From the NCBI GenBank assembly GCA_938003715.1, contig CALKYK010000333.1, positions 1 through 8,901 on the forward strand: a stretch of 8,901 bases of DNA, written 5' to 3'. The position numbers were made by a program, and so were the translations under genes. Each line of letters starts with the position of its first letter. Within the stretch, counting starts at the first letter, position 1. This document shows, in pieces, positions 1-7,254 of the stretch. The notes beneath the pieces are model-generated. The model made no database searches, was not told the DNA's origin, and saw only the letters and a list, made by a program, of their open reading frames with translations. This stretch comes from an uncultured Gammaproteobacteria bacterium (GTDB lineage Bacteria; Pseudomonadota; Gammaproteobacteria; Steroidobacterales; Woeseiaceae).

Positions 1-985
1 AAATACGAAAGCTAAAGTAATCGGCGCCTTCGAGGAAAAACGGCCGCTTCTCGGGAAAGAACAGTGCAAACTGGTTGTTGACGTCGAGCTGCGCGACGTC
101 CGCCTCGACCTGCGAGAAATCCGGGTTGATGGCGAGGTTCGCGGTCAGGTCGGGCGTGATGCCCCAGCGCAGGTTCAGGCCTGCTTCGGTCTCGATATCC
201 CCGTTTTGCATCGGCTCGGTGAGCGGGTCGTCGCGCATGTCCGTGCGCTGCGCCGTCACGGTCGGCGTGATCTCGAGATCGCGGCCGGGATCGGCGCTTT
301 CCAGTCCCTGGATTTTCGAGAGCTGGCACAGGTAACAGTTGCGGTCGCGATCGAGCGGGTTCGAGCCGATCCGGGTGCGATTCTCGCGTGGATAGATGCG
401 CAGCAGGTCGATGCCCCATTCCTGCTTGCCCGCTTTTTTCGGGAAGCGCAGCTGGTTCAATGGGATCGCCATCTCGACAACGTAACCCTCGCCATTGATC
501 GTCCCGGCGGAATCCCAGATCGCGTCCCACGAATCGTCCTCGCGCCGGTTGATGTCGTCGTTCGTCATGTCCATTTGCGAACCGAGCGGATTGGCGAAGA
601 ATTCGAACGCGCGGCGCTGGTCGTTGTAGGAATCGATGACGATGCCGACGAAGTCATCGTTGAACGCGGCATCGCGATCGCGGAGGTAGGCGCGGATCTT
701 GTGCGGCTCCGGATCGCGGGCGTCGAAGGCCACGTACAGGCTGCGCCCGTCTTCCATCAGGTAGGCGGTCGTCTGGACCGGTGCCGGGATGTTCTCGCCC
801 GGATTCGTTTCGATGTCGATTTCGATGCGCAGCGCCTCGCGCCAGGCCGATTCCTCGATGCTTCCGTCGATGCGCACCGGGGCGTCGACGCGCGGCAGGT
901 CGCGGATGCCCGTGGAGTTCGCCCATACCGGCGCGGCCGCGACCAGCATCAGGATGACGACGGTAACGAGGATTCTGCGGAACAT
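1..985 (-). CDS. Secreted CBM9-like / DUF5916 outer-membrane-type protein (partial, C-terminus missing)
   Basis: The frame runs from ATG at 985 to the left edge without a stop, giving 328 visible codons. Residues 1-22 form a signal peptide: MFRR, a hydrophobic core, then a V-W-A cleavage site. Residues ~30-215 resemble the CBM9-like sugar-binding beta-sandwich (VDAPVRIDGSIEESAW near the start, then an AFDARDPEPHKIRA-type strand). The conserved FFPEKRPFFLEGADYF block at the visible C-terminus is a hallmark of DUF5916 proteins, which usually continue into a large beta-barrel-like region, so probably more than half the gene lies outside the window. A Cys-Tyr-Leu-Cys pair (YLCQL) sits in the middle, as in many relatives. 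The family is thought to act at the outer membrane, but its substrate is unknown. No strong Shine-Dalgarno precedes 985; an in-frame GTG at 994 is the alternative start. Family assignment is confident, function is not. Confidence 0.85.
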   Translation of the reverse strand, partial: MFRRILVTVVILMLVAAAPVWANSTGIRDLPRVDAPVRIDGSIEESAWREALRIEIDIETNPGENIPAPVQTTAYLMEDGRSLYVAFDARDPEPHKIRAYLRDRDAAFNDDFVGIVIDSYNDQRRAFEFFANPLGSQMDMTNDDINRREDDSWDAIWDSAGTINGEGYVVEMAIPLNQLRFPKKAGKQEWGIDLLRIYPRENRTRIGSNPLDRDRNCYLCQLSKIQGLESADPGRDLEITPTVTAQRTDMRDDPLTEPMQNGDIETEAGLNLRWGITPDLTANLAINPDFSQVEADVAQLDVNNQFALFFPEKRPFFLEGADYFSFRI

Positions 986-1145
986 CGATGGCACGGCCCG
1001 GGATTCAGTCGATGTTTCTTGGATGCGCGAAGAAGGAAATAAGTTTATAACCTGCAGTCATATGCGCGCCGGCGGCCGGAGGAACCCGGCGCCGCACTGC
1101 GCGTCTCAATCCGACGCATTCGCAGTACAAAAGGAGAGCTGCGCG
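986..1145. promoter_or_regulatory. Divergent intergenic region between the DUF5916 gene and the methyltransferase gene
   Basis: These 160 bp must hold the start signals for both flanking genes. An AT-rich core at 1036-1051 contains TTTATAAC, which reads as a -10-like element in either direction (TTATAAAC on the minus strand). I find no convincing -35 at the right distance for either one. The rest is very GC-rich, including imperfect GCCGGC/CCGGCGCC runs at 1066-1095. The promoter assignment is tentative. Confidence 0.3.
1131..1136 (+). promoter_or_regulatory. Ribosome binding site of the methyltransferase gene
   Basis: AAGGAG lies 9 nt before the ATG at 1146. It fixes this start against an in-frame upstream start at 789, whose extra N-terminal stretch has no membrane-protein character and overlaps the DUF5916 gene. 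Confidence 0.75.
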
Positions 1146-1631
1146 ATGGACCAGCCCGGACACGGCCACGGCGCGGCGGTGCGCTTCCCGCCGCCGATAC
1201 TGCCGATCGTCACGATCGTCGCAGGCCTGCTACTCGGCCGCTTCTGGCCGCTCGGCGGCGGCTATGAACTGCCGGTACCGGATCGCTACGTCATTGGCGG
1301 CGCGGTTGCAGCGCTCGCCATACTGGTGCTCGTGATCTGGCCGGCGTTGCTGTTCAAAAAGACCGGCCAGGACCCGAAGCCCTGGACCGACACGCCGGAG
1401 GTCGTTTTCGACGGACCGTACCGCTTCACCCGTAACCCGATGTATCTCGGCATGCTGGTGTTTTGCCTCGGCTTCGCGATCATCCTGTCCGAGGCCTGGA
1501 TTTTGGTACTGACACCGCTTTGCGCCTGGCTGATCTACCACCTCGCGATTCGCCACGAGGAGGCGTATCTGGACCAGAAGTTCGGCGAGCCGTACCGCGA
1601 CTATTGCAGGAAGGTGCGCCGCTGGCTGTGA
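1146..1631 (+). CDS. Isoprenylcysteine/phospholipid methyltransferase-like integral membrane protein (161 aa)
   Basis: This is a small membrane protein of the ICMT/PEMT-type methyltransferase family. These enzymes transfer a methyl group from S-adenosylmethionine to a lipid or lipid-linked acceptor at the membrane. After a His-rich start (GHGHG, residues 5-9) there are hydrophobic segments at ~17-34, ~47-70 and ~98-134, the last likely a helical pair. The family signature is clear: GPYRFTRNPMYLG at ~90-102 with the R-N-P-x-Y core, then HEEAYLDQKFGEPYRDY at ~137-153, the SAM-binding C-terminal region. Bacterial homologues are common and few have a known acceptor; bacteria do not prenylate CaaX proteins, so the substrate cannot be named. 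It is transcribed divergently from the DUF5916 gene and converges on the prolyl oligopeptidase gene with only 6 bp between stop codons. Length is normal for the bacterial family. Confidence 0.87.
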   Translation: MDQPGHGHGAAVRFPPPILPIVTIVAGLLLGRFWPLGGGYELPVPDRYVIGGAVAALAILVLVIWPALLFKKTGQDPKPWTDTPEVVFDGPYRFTRNPMYLGMLVFCLGFAIILSEAWILVLTPLCAWLIYHLAIRHEEAYLDQKFGEPYRDYCRKVRRWL

Positions 1632-1637
1632 AATCCG

Positions 1638-3791
1638 CTACTCCCCGTATCCCTCCGGCAGGCGCATGCCGAGGTTTCTCACCAGGAATGCCCACCGGTC
1701 GGCGTAGTCGGCAATGATCTTGTCCGTCGGGGCGCCGGCACCGTGCCCGGCGCGGGTCTCGATTCGGATCAGCACCGGTGCATCGCCGCCCTGCGCTTTC
1801 TGCAGCGCCGCCGCGTACTTGAAGCTGGGGCCCGGCACGACGCGATCGTCGGTATCGGCCGTGGTGACGAGCACAGCCGGGTATTCGGTCCCCGGCTGCA
1901 GGTTGTGATACGGGGAATAGGCGCGCAGCGCGCGGTATTCGTCGGGATTTTCGGACGAGCCGTAGTCGTCGGTCCAGAAGCGGCCGGCCGTGAACAGGTG
2001 GAAGCGCAGCATGTCCATCACGCCGACGGCCGGTATCGCCGCACCGAAGAGTTCCGGGCGCTGGTTCAGCACGGCGCCGACCAGTAGCCCGCCGTTACTG
2101 CCGCCGAAAATGGCGAGCTTGTCGCTCGACGTGTAGCCCTCATCGATCAGGAATTCGGCGGCGGCAATGAAGTCGTCGAACACGTTTTGCTTCTGCAGCT
2201 TCGTACCCGCCTTGTGCCAGGCCTCGCCGTATTCGCCGCCGCCGCGCAGGTTGGCGACGGCGTAGACGCCGCCCAGTTCCATCCACGCAAGGCGCGTCAC
2301 GCTGAACGACGGCTGCAGCGAGATATCGAAACCGCCGTAACCGTACAGCATGGTCGGTCGCCGGCCGTCCGGTTCGACGTCCCTGTGATGCGAGATGAAC
2401 ATCGGCACACGTGTGCCGTCCTTCGATTCGTAAAAGACCTGCTCGACGACGTAGTCGGCCGGATCGAAGGCGACTTCGGGTGCGCGAAACACCTCGACCT
2501 CACCCGTCGACACGTCCAGCCGATGGATCGTGTCCGGGGTGTTGAAGCTTTCGTAGCCGAAAAACGTTTCCGGGTCGTCGGCCTTGCCACCGAAGCCGTA
2601 GGCGGTGCCGATCCCCGGCAGGTCGACGCCGCCGACCTGCTTGCCATCGAGATCGAAGATCTTGACGACCGACCATGCGTCCTGCATATATTCGGCGATG
2701 ATGCGCCCGCCGACCAGGCTGACGTTGTCCAGCACGTCTGCCGCCTCGGGGATGACGTCGCGCCAGTGCTCGGGCTCCGGGCGCTTCGCGTCGATGACGA
2801 TCAGGCGGTTTTTCGGTGCGCCGTTGCTGGTGCGGAAATAGAGGTCGTCACCGATATTGCCGACCAGTGCATAGTCATAATCAAATCCCTCGATGATCAT
2901 CCTCGGCGTCGAATCGGGATCGGTGAGATCCTGGTACACGATCGAGTAGCGGTCGTCGGTGCCGACCGAAATCGTGATGACGAGATGCCGCCCATCGTCG
3001 GTGACCTGGGCGCGCGGACCCCAGTCCGGATGATCCGGTCGCGCATACACTACCCGGTCTTCCGACTGCGGCGTGCCGAGGCGGTGAAAGTAGATCGTCA
3101 TGTCCTTGTTCAGCGACTGGAACTTGTCTTCCTCCGTCGTCGCCGGGTAGCGGCTGTAGTAGAACCCGCTGCTGTCGCCCGACCACGCCAACGCCGTGAA
3201 CTTGAGCCACTCGAGGCGCTCGTCGAGCACTTGGCCGGTGTCGACGTCCAGCACCTCCGCGACGCGCCAGTCGGAACCGCCGTCCTGCACGAGATAGCCG
3301 AGGTAGCGTCCGTCCGGGCTGGGAAAGTACGACGCCAGCGCCACCGTGCCGTCGTCCGACCACGTATTCGGGTCGATCAAGAGTTCCGGTTGCGCGTCCA
3401 GGCCTTCGTGCACGTAGATCACGTCCTGGTTCTGTAGCCCGTCGTTGTAGCCGTAGAAATAGCGGCTGCCCTCCTTTTTCGGCAGTCCGTAACGCTCGTA
3501 GTCCCAAAGCTCGGTCATGCGCCTGGCGATGCGCTCACGCTCCGGGATCGATTCGAGGTACGCGAACGTCACCTCGTTTTGCGCGTCCACCCAGGCGGCG
3601 ACCGCATCGCTTTCGCGCACGTCATCCTCCAGCCAGCGGTAGGGGTCGGCGACCTCGTCGCCGTGGTAGACGTCGACGACGTCGACCGTGGCGGTTTGCG
3701 GATATTCGATGCGGCTCTCGGACGCGTCGTCAGCGGGGCCGCAGGCGGCCAGGATTGTCGTGGTCAATGCAATCAGGGTCCTGTTTGACAT
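1638..3791 (-). CDS. Prolyl oligopeptidase (S9A) lipoprotein (717 aa)
   Basis: This serine peptidase hydrolyses peptides after proline. ATG at 3791 is preceded by GGAG (3801-3798) with 6-nt spacing. Residues 1-17 form a lipoprotein signal ending in the lipobox L-A-A-C, so Cys17 would be acylated; Gly at +2 suggests outer-membrane rather than inner-membrane retention by the E. coli rule. The seven-bladed-propeller domain (PF02897) begins near residue 30 with the typical ADPYRWLEDD block at ~48-57. The C-terminal alpha/beta-hydrolase domain (PF00326) carries NLRGGGEYGEAWHKAG and the catalytic triad: Ser565 in GGSNGGLL, Asp648 in ADTDDRVVP and His683 in RAGHGAG. Spacing and length match the family. 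The gene starts 14 bases after the stop of the upstream S9 peptidase gene and probably shares its transcript. All key residues are present, so an active enzyme is expected. Confidence 0.95.
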   Translation of the reverse strand: MSNRTLIALTTTILAACGPADDASESRIEYPQTATVDVVDVYHGDEVADPYRWLEDDVRESDAVAAWVDAQNEVTFAYLESIPERERIARRMTELWDYERYGLPKKEGSRYFYGYNDGLQNQDVIYVHEGLDAQPELLIDPNTWSDDGTVALASYFPSPDGRYLGYLVQDGGSDWRVAEVLDVDTGQVLDERLEWLKFTALAWSGDSSGFYYSRYPATTEEDKFQSLNKDMTIYFHRLGTPQSEDRVVYARPDHPDWGPRAQVTDDGRHLVITISVGTDDRYSIVYQDLTDPDSTPRMIIEGFDYDYALVGNIGDDLYFRTSNGAPKNRLIVIDAKRPEPEHWRDVIPEAADVLDNVSLVGGRIIAEYMQDAWSVVKIFDLDGKQVGGVDLPGIGTAYGFGGKADDPETFFGYESFNTPDTIHRLDVSTGEVEVFRAPEVAFDPADYVVEQVFYESKDGTRVPMFISHHRDVEPDGRRPTMLYGYGGFDISLQPSFSVTRLAWMELGGVYAVANLRGGGEYGEAWHKAGTKLQKQNVFDDFIAAAEFLIDEGYTSSDKLAIFGGSNGGLLVGAVLNQRPELFGAAIPAVGVMDMLRFHLFTAGRFWTDDYGSSENPDEYRALRAYSPYHNLQPGTEYPAVLVTTADTDDRVVPGPSFKYAAALQKAQGGDAPVLIRIETRAGHGAGAPTDKIIADYADRWAFLVRNLGMRLPEGYGE

Positions 3792-3797
3792 CGGGTA

Positions 3798-3801
3798 CTC
3801 C
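3798..3801 (-). promoter_or_regulatory. Ribosome binding site of the prolyl oligopeptidase gene
   Basis: On the minus strand, GGAG is followed by 6 nt and the ATG at 3791. It sits inside the 14-base gap after the upstream gene's TGA (3808-3806), an arrangement that favours coupled translation of the two peptidases. Confidence 0.65.
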
Positions 3802-3805
3802 GGGA

Positions 3806-5833
3806 TCAGTTCTTCCGGTACCGTTCGAACCAGGCGAGTATATTGTCCACTTTCGCGATCAGGTGCGACGGCCGCGCGGCGCTGCCGTGCGACGCTTCCG
3901 GCCCCCGCACGAGCGCGCTGTCGACCTTGCGCAGCTTCAGTGCCTGGTAGTACTGCTCCGACTCCGGCATCGGCGTGCGGAAGTCCGCTTCGCCGGTCAG
4001 CAGCATCGTCGGTGTGGTGACGTTTCCGACCAGCGACAGCGGCGAACGCCGCCAGTAGCTGTCGGGATCCTCCCACGGCATCCTGTCGAACCAGTAAAAC
4101 GGGATGAACGTGTGAATGTCGCTGTACAGCGTCATGCTGGCCCAGTTGATGACCGGCTTGGCGACGACGGCCGCAGCGAAACGGTCCGTGTTGCCGACGA
4201 TCCAGGCCGTCAGCACGCCGCCACCCGATCCGCCGGTGACGAACAGCTGTGAGTCGTCGACGTAGCCGCGCGCAATGACGGCATCGACGCCGGATATCAG
4301 GTCGTCGTAGTCCTGTCCCGGATAGTTGTGGTGAATCTCGTTGGCGAAGTCGTAGCCGTAACTCGTCGAACCTCGCGGATTCGTATACAGGACAACGTAG
4401 CCGGCCGCCGCGAAAAGCTGCACTTCGGCCGTGAAGTGGGGACCGTAGGCGGTGTGCGGCCCACCGTGAATCTCCAGGATCAGCGGGTAGCGCCTGCCGG
4501 GATCGAAACCGGGCGGGTGCACGATCCAGCCCTGTACCTCGTAGTCGCCGACGGACGACTGCCAGGTGATCTCCTCGACGGCGCCGAGCTCCCGGTGCGC
4601 GAGGAGATCGTCGTTCAGCGTCGTCAGGCGCCGCGGCGCACCGCCGCGCCGCCCTGCTGCGACGTCCGCCGGCCGGTACGGGCTGGTCGCAGAGTAGGCG
4701 TAACTGCCGTCTGCAGCGACGGAAAAGCCGCCGCTCGTATACGGCCTGCCGATGGAGGTGCTGCCGACGTCGTCTGCCAGCGGACGAATGTCGCCGTTCA
4801 TACCCAGCGTGCCCAGGTGGCGCTTGCCCCGGTCGTCGTACTGGATGTACAGGCGATTCGACGCGCCGGCCCATTGCACGCCACCGATCGAACGATCGAA
4901 GTCGCCGGTCAGTTCGCGAATATCCCCGTCGCGCGTGCTCATGACGTAGACGTTCGCGTTGTGATACTGCATGCGCCGATCGTCGTAACCGAGGTAGGCG
5001 ATCCACGCGCCGTTCGGCGAATGCGCCGGCGCATTGTCGGGTCCGCGGCGGTCGGTCAGCTGCGTCAATTCCGCGGTTTCGACATCGATCGACCAGAGAT
5101 CGGTATTCGCGCGATCGAATTCCCAGTCCTCGTTGCGATTGGCGGAGATGACGATGCGTGCACCGTCCGGCGACCAGCTCATGTCGCCGCCATGGTTGAA
5201 CGCGCCGTCGGTAAGCTGCCGCGGCGTGCCACCGTCGGCCGGCACGACGAACACCTGCGTGAAGCCGTGCTCGAGATAGCCGCGGCCGTCGGACCTGTAG
5301 ATCACGCGATCGATGACGACGACCGGCGGCGCCCATTCGGCACCTTCCGGTTTCGCCGGCGGCGTGGCCAGCGTCGGCGCCTCGTCCACGACCAGCGCCG
5401 AGAATGCGATTTGCGCACCGTCGGGCGACCATGTGATGTTGCCCGGTGTCGACTGCAGGTTCGTTATCAGCGCTGTCTGCCCGGTGTCCATCCAGCGGAC
5501 GTAGATCTCTGGGCCACGGCCCTCGGCGCTCGACACGTAGGCCAGTCGCGAACCGTCCGGGGACCAGCGCGGGCTCGAAAAGGAATCCGTTCCGGACAGG
5601 ATCGGTCGGTGACCGCCACCCGAGACGTCGACCAGCCAGATATTCGAACGCGCCCTGTCGGTCATGATGTCCATCGACTGCCGGACATAGGCCACGGATT
5701 CGCCGTCGGGCGAAATCTGCGGGTCCGAAGCGATCTCGAGTTCGAAAATATCCGTGTTCTGAAATCGCGCGTCGTTTGCCGCGACGATCAGCGGCGCGAA
5801 CAGGGTCAGCAAGAGAGTGTGCAGGTACCGCAT
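3806..5833 (-). CDS. Secreted S9 family serine peptidase with PD40 repeats (acylaminoacyl-peptidase/DPP-like, 675 aa)
   Basis: This is an exported peptidase of the prolyl-oligopeptidase clan, closest in layout to S9C acylaminoacyl- or dipeptidyl-peptidases. I chose ATG 5833 because AAGGAG (5844-5839) lies 5 nt upstream and a signal peptide follows directly (residues 1-19, ending V-A-A before ND); an in-frame ATG at 5875 would bury that signal. The beta-propeller contains five PD40/WD40-like motifs of the form SPDG-x-x-x-A at about residues 40-50, 90-100, 135-145, 220-230 and 271-281 (the last is SPNG). The alpha/beta-hydrolase domain spans ~430-675, with oxyanion-hole HGGPH at 456-460, Ser536 in GGSGGG, Asp617 in GEADFRTP and His649 in ASHGS. 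Substrate specificity cannot be read from sequence. It is the first gene of a probable operon with the downstream prolyl oligopeptidase. Confidence 0.93.
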   Translation of the reverse strand: MRYLHTLLLTLFAPLIVAANDARFQNTDIFELEIASDPQISPDGESVAYVRQSMDIMTDRARSNIWLVDVSGGGHRPILSGTDSFSSPRWSPDGSRLAYVSSAEGRGPEIYVRWMDTGQTALITNLQSTPGNITWSPDGAQIAFSALVVDEAPTLATPPAKPEGAEWAPPVVVIDRVIYRSDGRGYLEHGFTQVFVVPADGGTPRQLTDGAFNHGGDMSWSPDGARIVISANRNEDWEFDRANTDLWSIDVETAELTQLTDRRGPDNAPAHSPNGAWIAYLGYDDRRMQYHNANVYVMSTRDGDIRELTGDFDRSIGGVQWAGASNRLYIQYDDRGKRHLGTLGMNGDIRPLADDVGSTSIGRPYTSGGFSVAADGSYAYSATSPYRPADVAAGRRGGAPRRLTTLNDDLLAHRELGAVEEITWQSSVGDYEVQGWIVHPPGFDPGRRYPLILEIHGGPHTAYGPHFTAEVQLFAAAGYVVLYTNPRGSTSYGYDFANEIHHNYPGQDYDDLISGVDAVIARGYVDDSQLFVTGGSGGGVLTAWIVGNTDRFAAAVVAKPVINWASMTLYSDIHTFIPFYWFDRMPWEDPDSYWRRSPLSLVGNVTTPTMLLTGEADFRTPMPESEQYYQALKLRKVDSALVRGPEASHGSAARPSHLIAKVDNILAWFERYRKN

Positions 5834-5838
5834 GCGGG

Positions 5839-5844
5839 CTCCTT
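5839..5844 (-). promoter_or_regulatory. Ribosome binding site of the S9 peptidase gene
   Basis: AAGGAG within an A-rich run (AAAAAAAGGAG on the minus strand) lies 5 nt before ATG 5833. It decides the start in favour of 5833 over 5875. Confidence 0.75.
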
Positions 5845-5863
5845 TTTTTCCTTGTTGTCGACG

Positions 5864-5889
5864 ACCGGCCGGCACATTGGCCGGCCGGT
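5864..5889. repeat. Perfect 10-bp-arm inverted repeat in the leader of the S9 peptidase operon
   Basis: The arms ACCGGCCGGC (5864-5873) and GCCGGCCGGT (5880-5889) are perfect reverse complements around a 6-nt spacer, ACATTG. The repeat lies 31-56 nt upstream of the S9 start. In RNA it would form a very stable 10-bp GC-rich hairpin; in DNA it could be an operator for a dimeric regulator. No T-tract follows on either strand, so it is unlikely to be a simple terminator. A second small hairpin, GCCCG/CGGGC with a 5-nt loop, lies next to it at 5890-5904. Confidence 0.7.
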
Positions 5890-5907
5890 GCCCGGCTGGC
5901 GGGCATT

Positions 5908-5913
5908 ACGATA
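5908..5913 (-). promoter_or_regulatory. Candidate extended -10 element for the S9 peptidase operon
   Basis: The minus strand reads TGCTATCGT, an extended -10 pattern (TGn followed by TATCGT, 4 of 6 to TATAAT). I see no good -35, which extended -10 promoters can lack. If used, the transcript would start near 5901 and carry both hairpins (5890-5904 and 5864-5889) in a leader of about 65-70 nt. This is inferred from sequence only. Confidence 0.35.
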
Positions 5914-5939
5914 GCACGCAGGGACGATGCCGGTGACGC

Positions 5940-5970
5940 CCGACAGGCCCGATGCGGATTCGCGTATACT
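5940..5970 (+). promoter_or_regulatory. Candidate promoter for the Tat-targeted aminotransferase gene
   Basis: TATACT at 5965-5970 matches the -10 consensus at 5 of 6 positions. CCGACA at 5940-5945 could serve as -35, but the 19-nt spacing is long. The predicted start near 5977 gives a leader of about 130 nt before ATG 6109. That leader includes a 13-bp near-palindrome, CGCGGT-G-ACCGCG, at 6066-6078. Confidence 0.4.
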
Positions 5971-6065
5971 CGGCTGACGGTTCGCGGCGTGCTGAAAGCG
6001 AACCGACCGGGGGAAACGAACGCGATCTGACGACCGGCTACCTGCGCTGCACGCCCGACCGCTCT

Positions 6066-6078
6066 CGCGGTGACCGCG
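6066..6078. repeat. Small palindrome upstream of the aminotransferase gene
   Basis: CGCGGT and ACCGCG are separated by one base and lie 31-43 nt before ATG 6109. This could be a regulator half-site pair or chance in GC-rich DNA. No further support is visible. Confidence 0.3.
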
Positions 6079-6108
6079 CAACGGCCGCTCAAAACGGGGG
6101 AACAGAAG

Positions 6109-7251
6109 ATGGCCAATGTGACGCGACGGCAGATCCTTGCCGGTGGTGGTGCAATCGCTGCAGCGGGCTTGCTGCCGGGCATTCCGAAACCGCCGCTGAC
6201 ACCCGCGATGCAGTTCATGCGCGATGCGCTCGCGCTCGAAATCCCGCAGCCGGACTACCAGCTGCGGCTGAGCGCCAACGAAAACCCCTACGGGCCGTCG
6301 AGAGTTGCGCTGCAGGCGATTGCGGCCAACATTCACCTGTCGAACCGTTACGCCGACGACGAGGAACCGCTGATCAACCTGATGGCGTCGATGAACGGCG
6401 TCGCCGCCGAAAACATCATGGTGACCACGGGCTCAAGCGAAGTCCTGAACGTCGCCGGCATGATCGCCGGCCTGCGTGGCGGCTCGATCGTCTGCGCCGA
6501 CCCGACCTACCAGTCGCTGCTGCGCTATGCAGAAAACGCCGGCGCGGAAATCATTCGAGTTCCGGTCAACGAAAGCCACAACGCCGACATCGATGCGATG
6601 CGCCGCGCCGTGCGCGCCGACACGACGATGGTGTACCTCGTCAACCCGAACAATCCGATCCCGTCGGTCATCGAAAAAACCTCGATGCGGGAGTTCGTGC
6701 TCGAAATGTCGCAGTCGCGGCTCGTGTTCGTCGACGAGGCCTACCACGAGTATGTCGACAGCCCGGACTACGAATCGATGCTGGGACTCGTCGCGGCCGG
6801 GCACGACAACATAATCGTCTCGCGAACGGCATCGAAGATTCACGGGCTCGCCGGGCTACGCGTCGGCTTCGGCTATGCGCACCCCGACCTGATCGTCGAA
6901 ATGAGAAACCGCAAGACAGGTCGCAACAACGTGCTCGGCCTCAAAGCGGCGCATGCGAGTTACCTGGACGACGAGTTCCAGAAGTTCACGATACGCAAGA
7001 ACAACGAGGCGAAAGCGATCGTCGAGAACATGTGCGAGGACCTGGGGCTCCGTTACGTGAAGTCACAGACGAATTTCACGTTCGTGGAAACCGGCCTGCC
7101 GAACAGTGTCTTCCAGGCGCGCATGCTGGAGCACGGCATACTGACCGGTCGCGATTTTCCGCCTTACGACGCGACCTGGTCACGAATCAGTATCGCGAAA
7201 CCCGAGGAAATGCGTTACTTCGAACAGGTCTACCGTCGCCTGTTCGGCTGA
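6109..7251 (+). CDS. HisC-like PLP-dependent aminotransferase (class I/II fold) with twin-arginine signal (380 aa)
   Basis: This is a fold-type I PLP enzyme resembling histidinol-phosphate aminotransferases. Residues 1-24 look like a Tat signal: T-R-R-Q-I-L at 5-10, then a hydrophobic Gly/Ala-rich segment to ~24. Visible PLP-site features are SANENPYGPS at ~55-64, VTTGSSE at ~105-111 (phosphate-binding loop), the NPNNP motif at 179-183, VDEAY at 208-212, the Schiff-base lysine K243 in SKIHGLAGLR, R251, and the C-terminal substrate-carboxylate arginine R359 in SRISIAKPEE. The usual NPNNPTG reads NPNNPIPS, so the Thr-Gly is lost. I chose ATG 6109 because it places the RR motif at a typical distance; a GTG at 6070 is in frame but would lengthen the region before the RR. 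The Shine-Dalgarno is weak (GGGGGAA). No other his genes are nearby, so a biosynthetic histidine role is unlikely. Its amino donor and acceptor are unknown. Confidence 0.88.
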   Translation: MANVTRRQILAGGGAIAAAGLLPGIPKPPLTPAMQFMRDALALEIPQPDYQLRLSANENPYGPSRVALQAIAANIHLSNRYADDEEPLINLMASMNGVAAENIMVTTGSSEVLNVAGMIAGLRGGSIVCADPTYQSLLRYAENAGAEIIRVPVNESHNADIDAMRRAVRADTTMVYLVNPNNPIPSVIEKTSMREFVLEMSQSRLVFVDEAYHEYVDSPDYESMLGLVAAGHDNIIVSRTASKIHGLAGLRVGFGYAHPDLIVEMRNRKTGRNNVLGLKAAHASYLDDEFQKFTIRKNNEAKAIVENMCEDLGLRYVKSQTNFTFVETGLPNSVFQARMLEHGILTGRDFPPYDATWSRISIAKPEEMRYFEQVYRRLFG

Positions 7252-7254
7252 CCG

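Noticed and set aside
206..1042. A 278-codon plus-strand frame at the left end.
   Set aside because: It is antisense to the DUF5916 gene, whose signal peptide and FFPEKRPFFLEG block are unmistakable.
2187..3437. A 416-codon open frame on the plus strand.
   Set aside because: It is antisense to the prolyl oligopeptidase gene and has a low-complexity Arg/Val/Asp composition typical of mirror frames.
4328..5914. A 528-codon open frame on the plus strand.
   Set aside because: It lies wholly antisense to the S9 peptidase gene, has no recognisable motif or ribosome site, and its open state follows from the codon bias of the opposite strand.
3792..6218. The prolyl oligopeptidase frame stays open far upstream on the minus strand, giving an apparent 1526-residue protein.
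   Set aside because: The extra ~800 codons overlap the S9 peptidase gene in another frame and translate to an Arg-rich sequence with no domains. The lipobox signal and GGAG site at 3791 mark the true start. Long stop-free frames are expected in GC-rich DNA.
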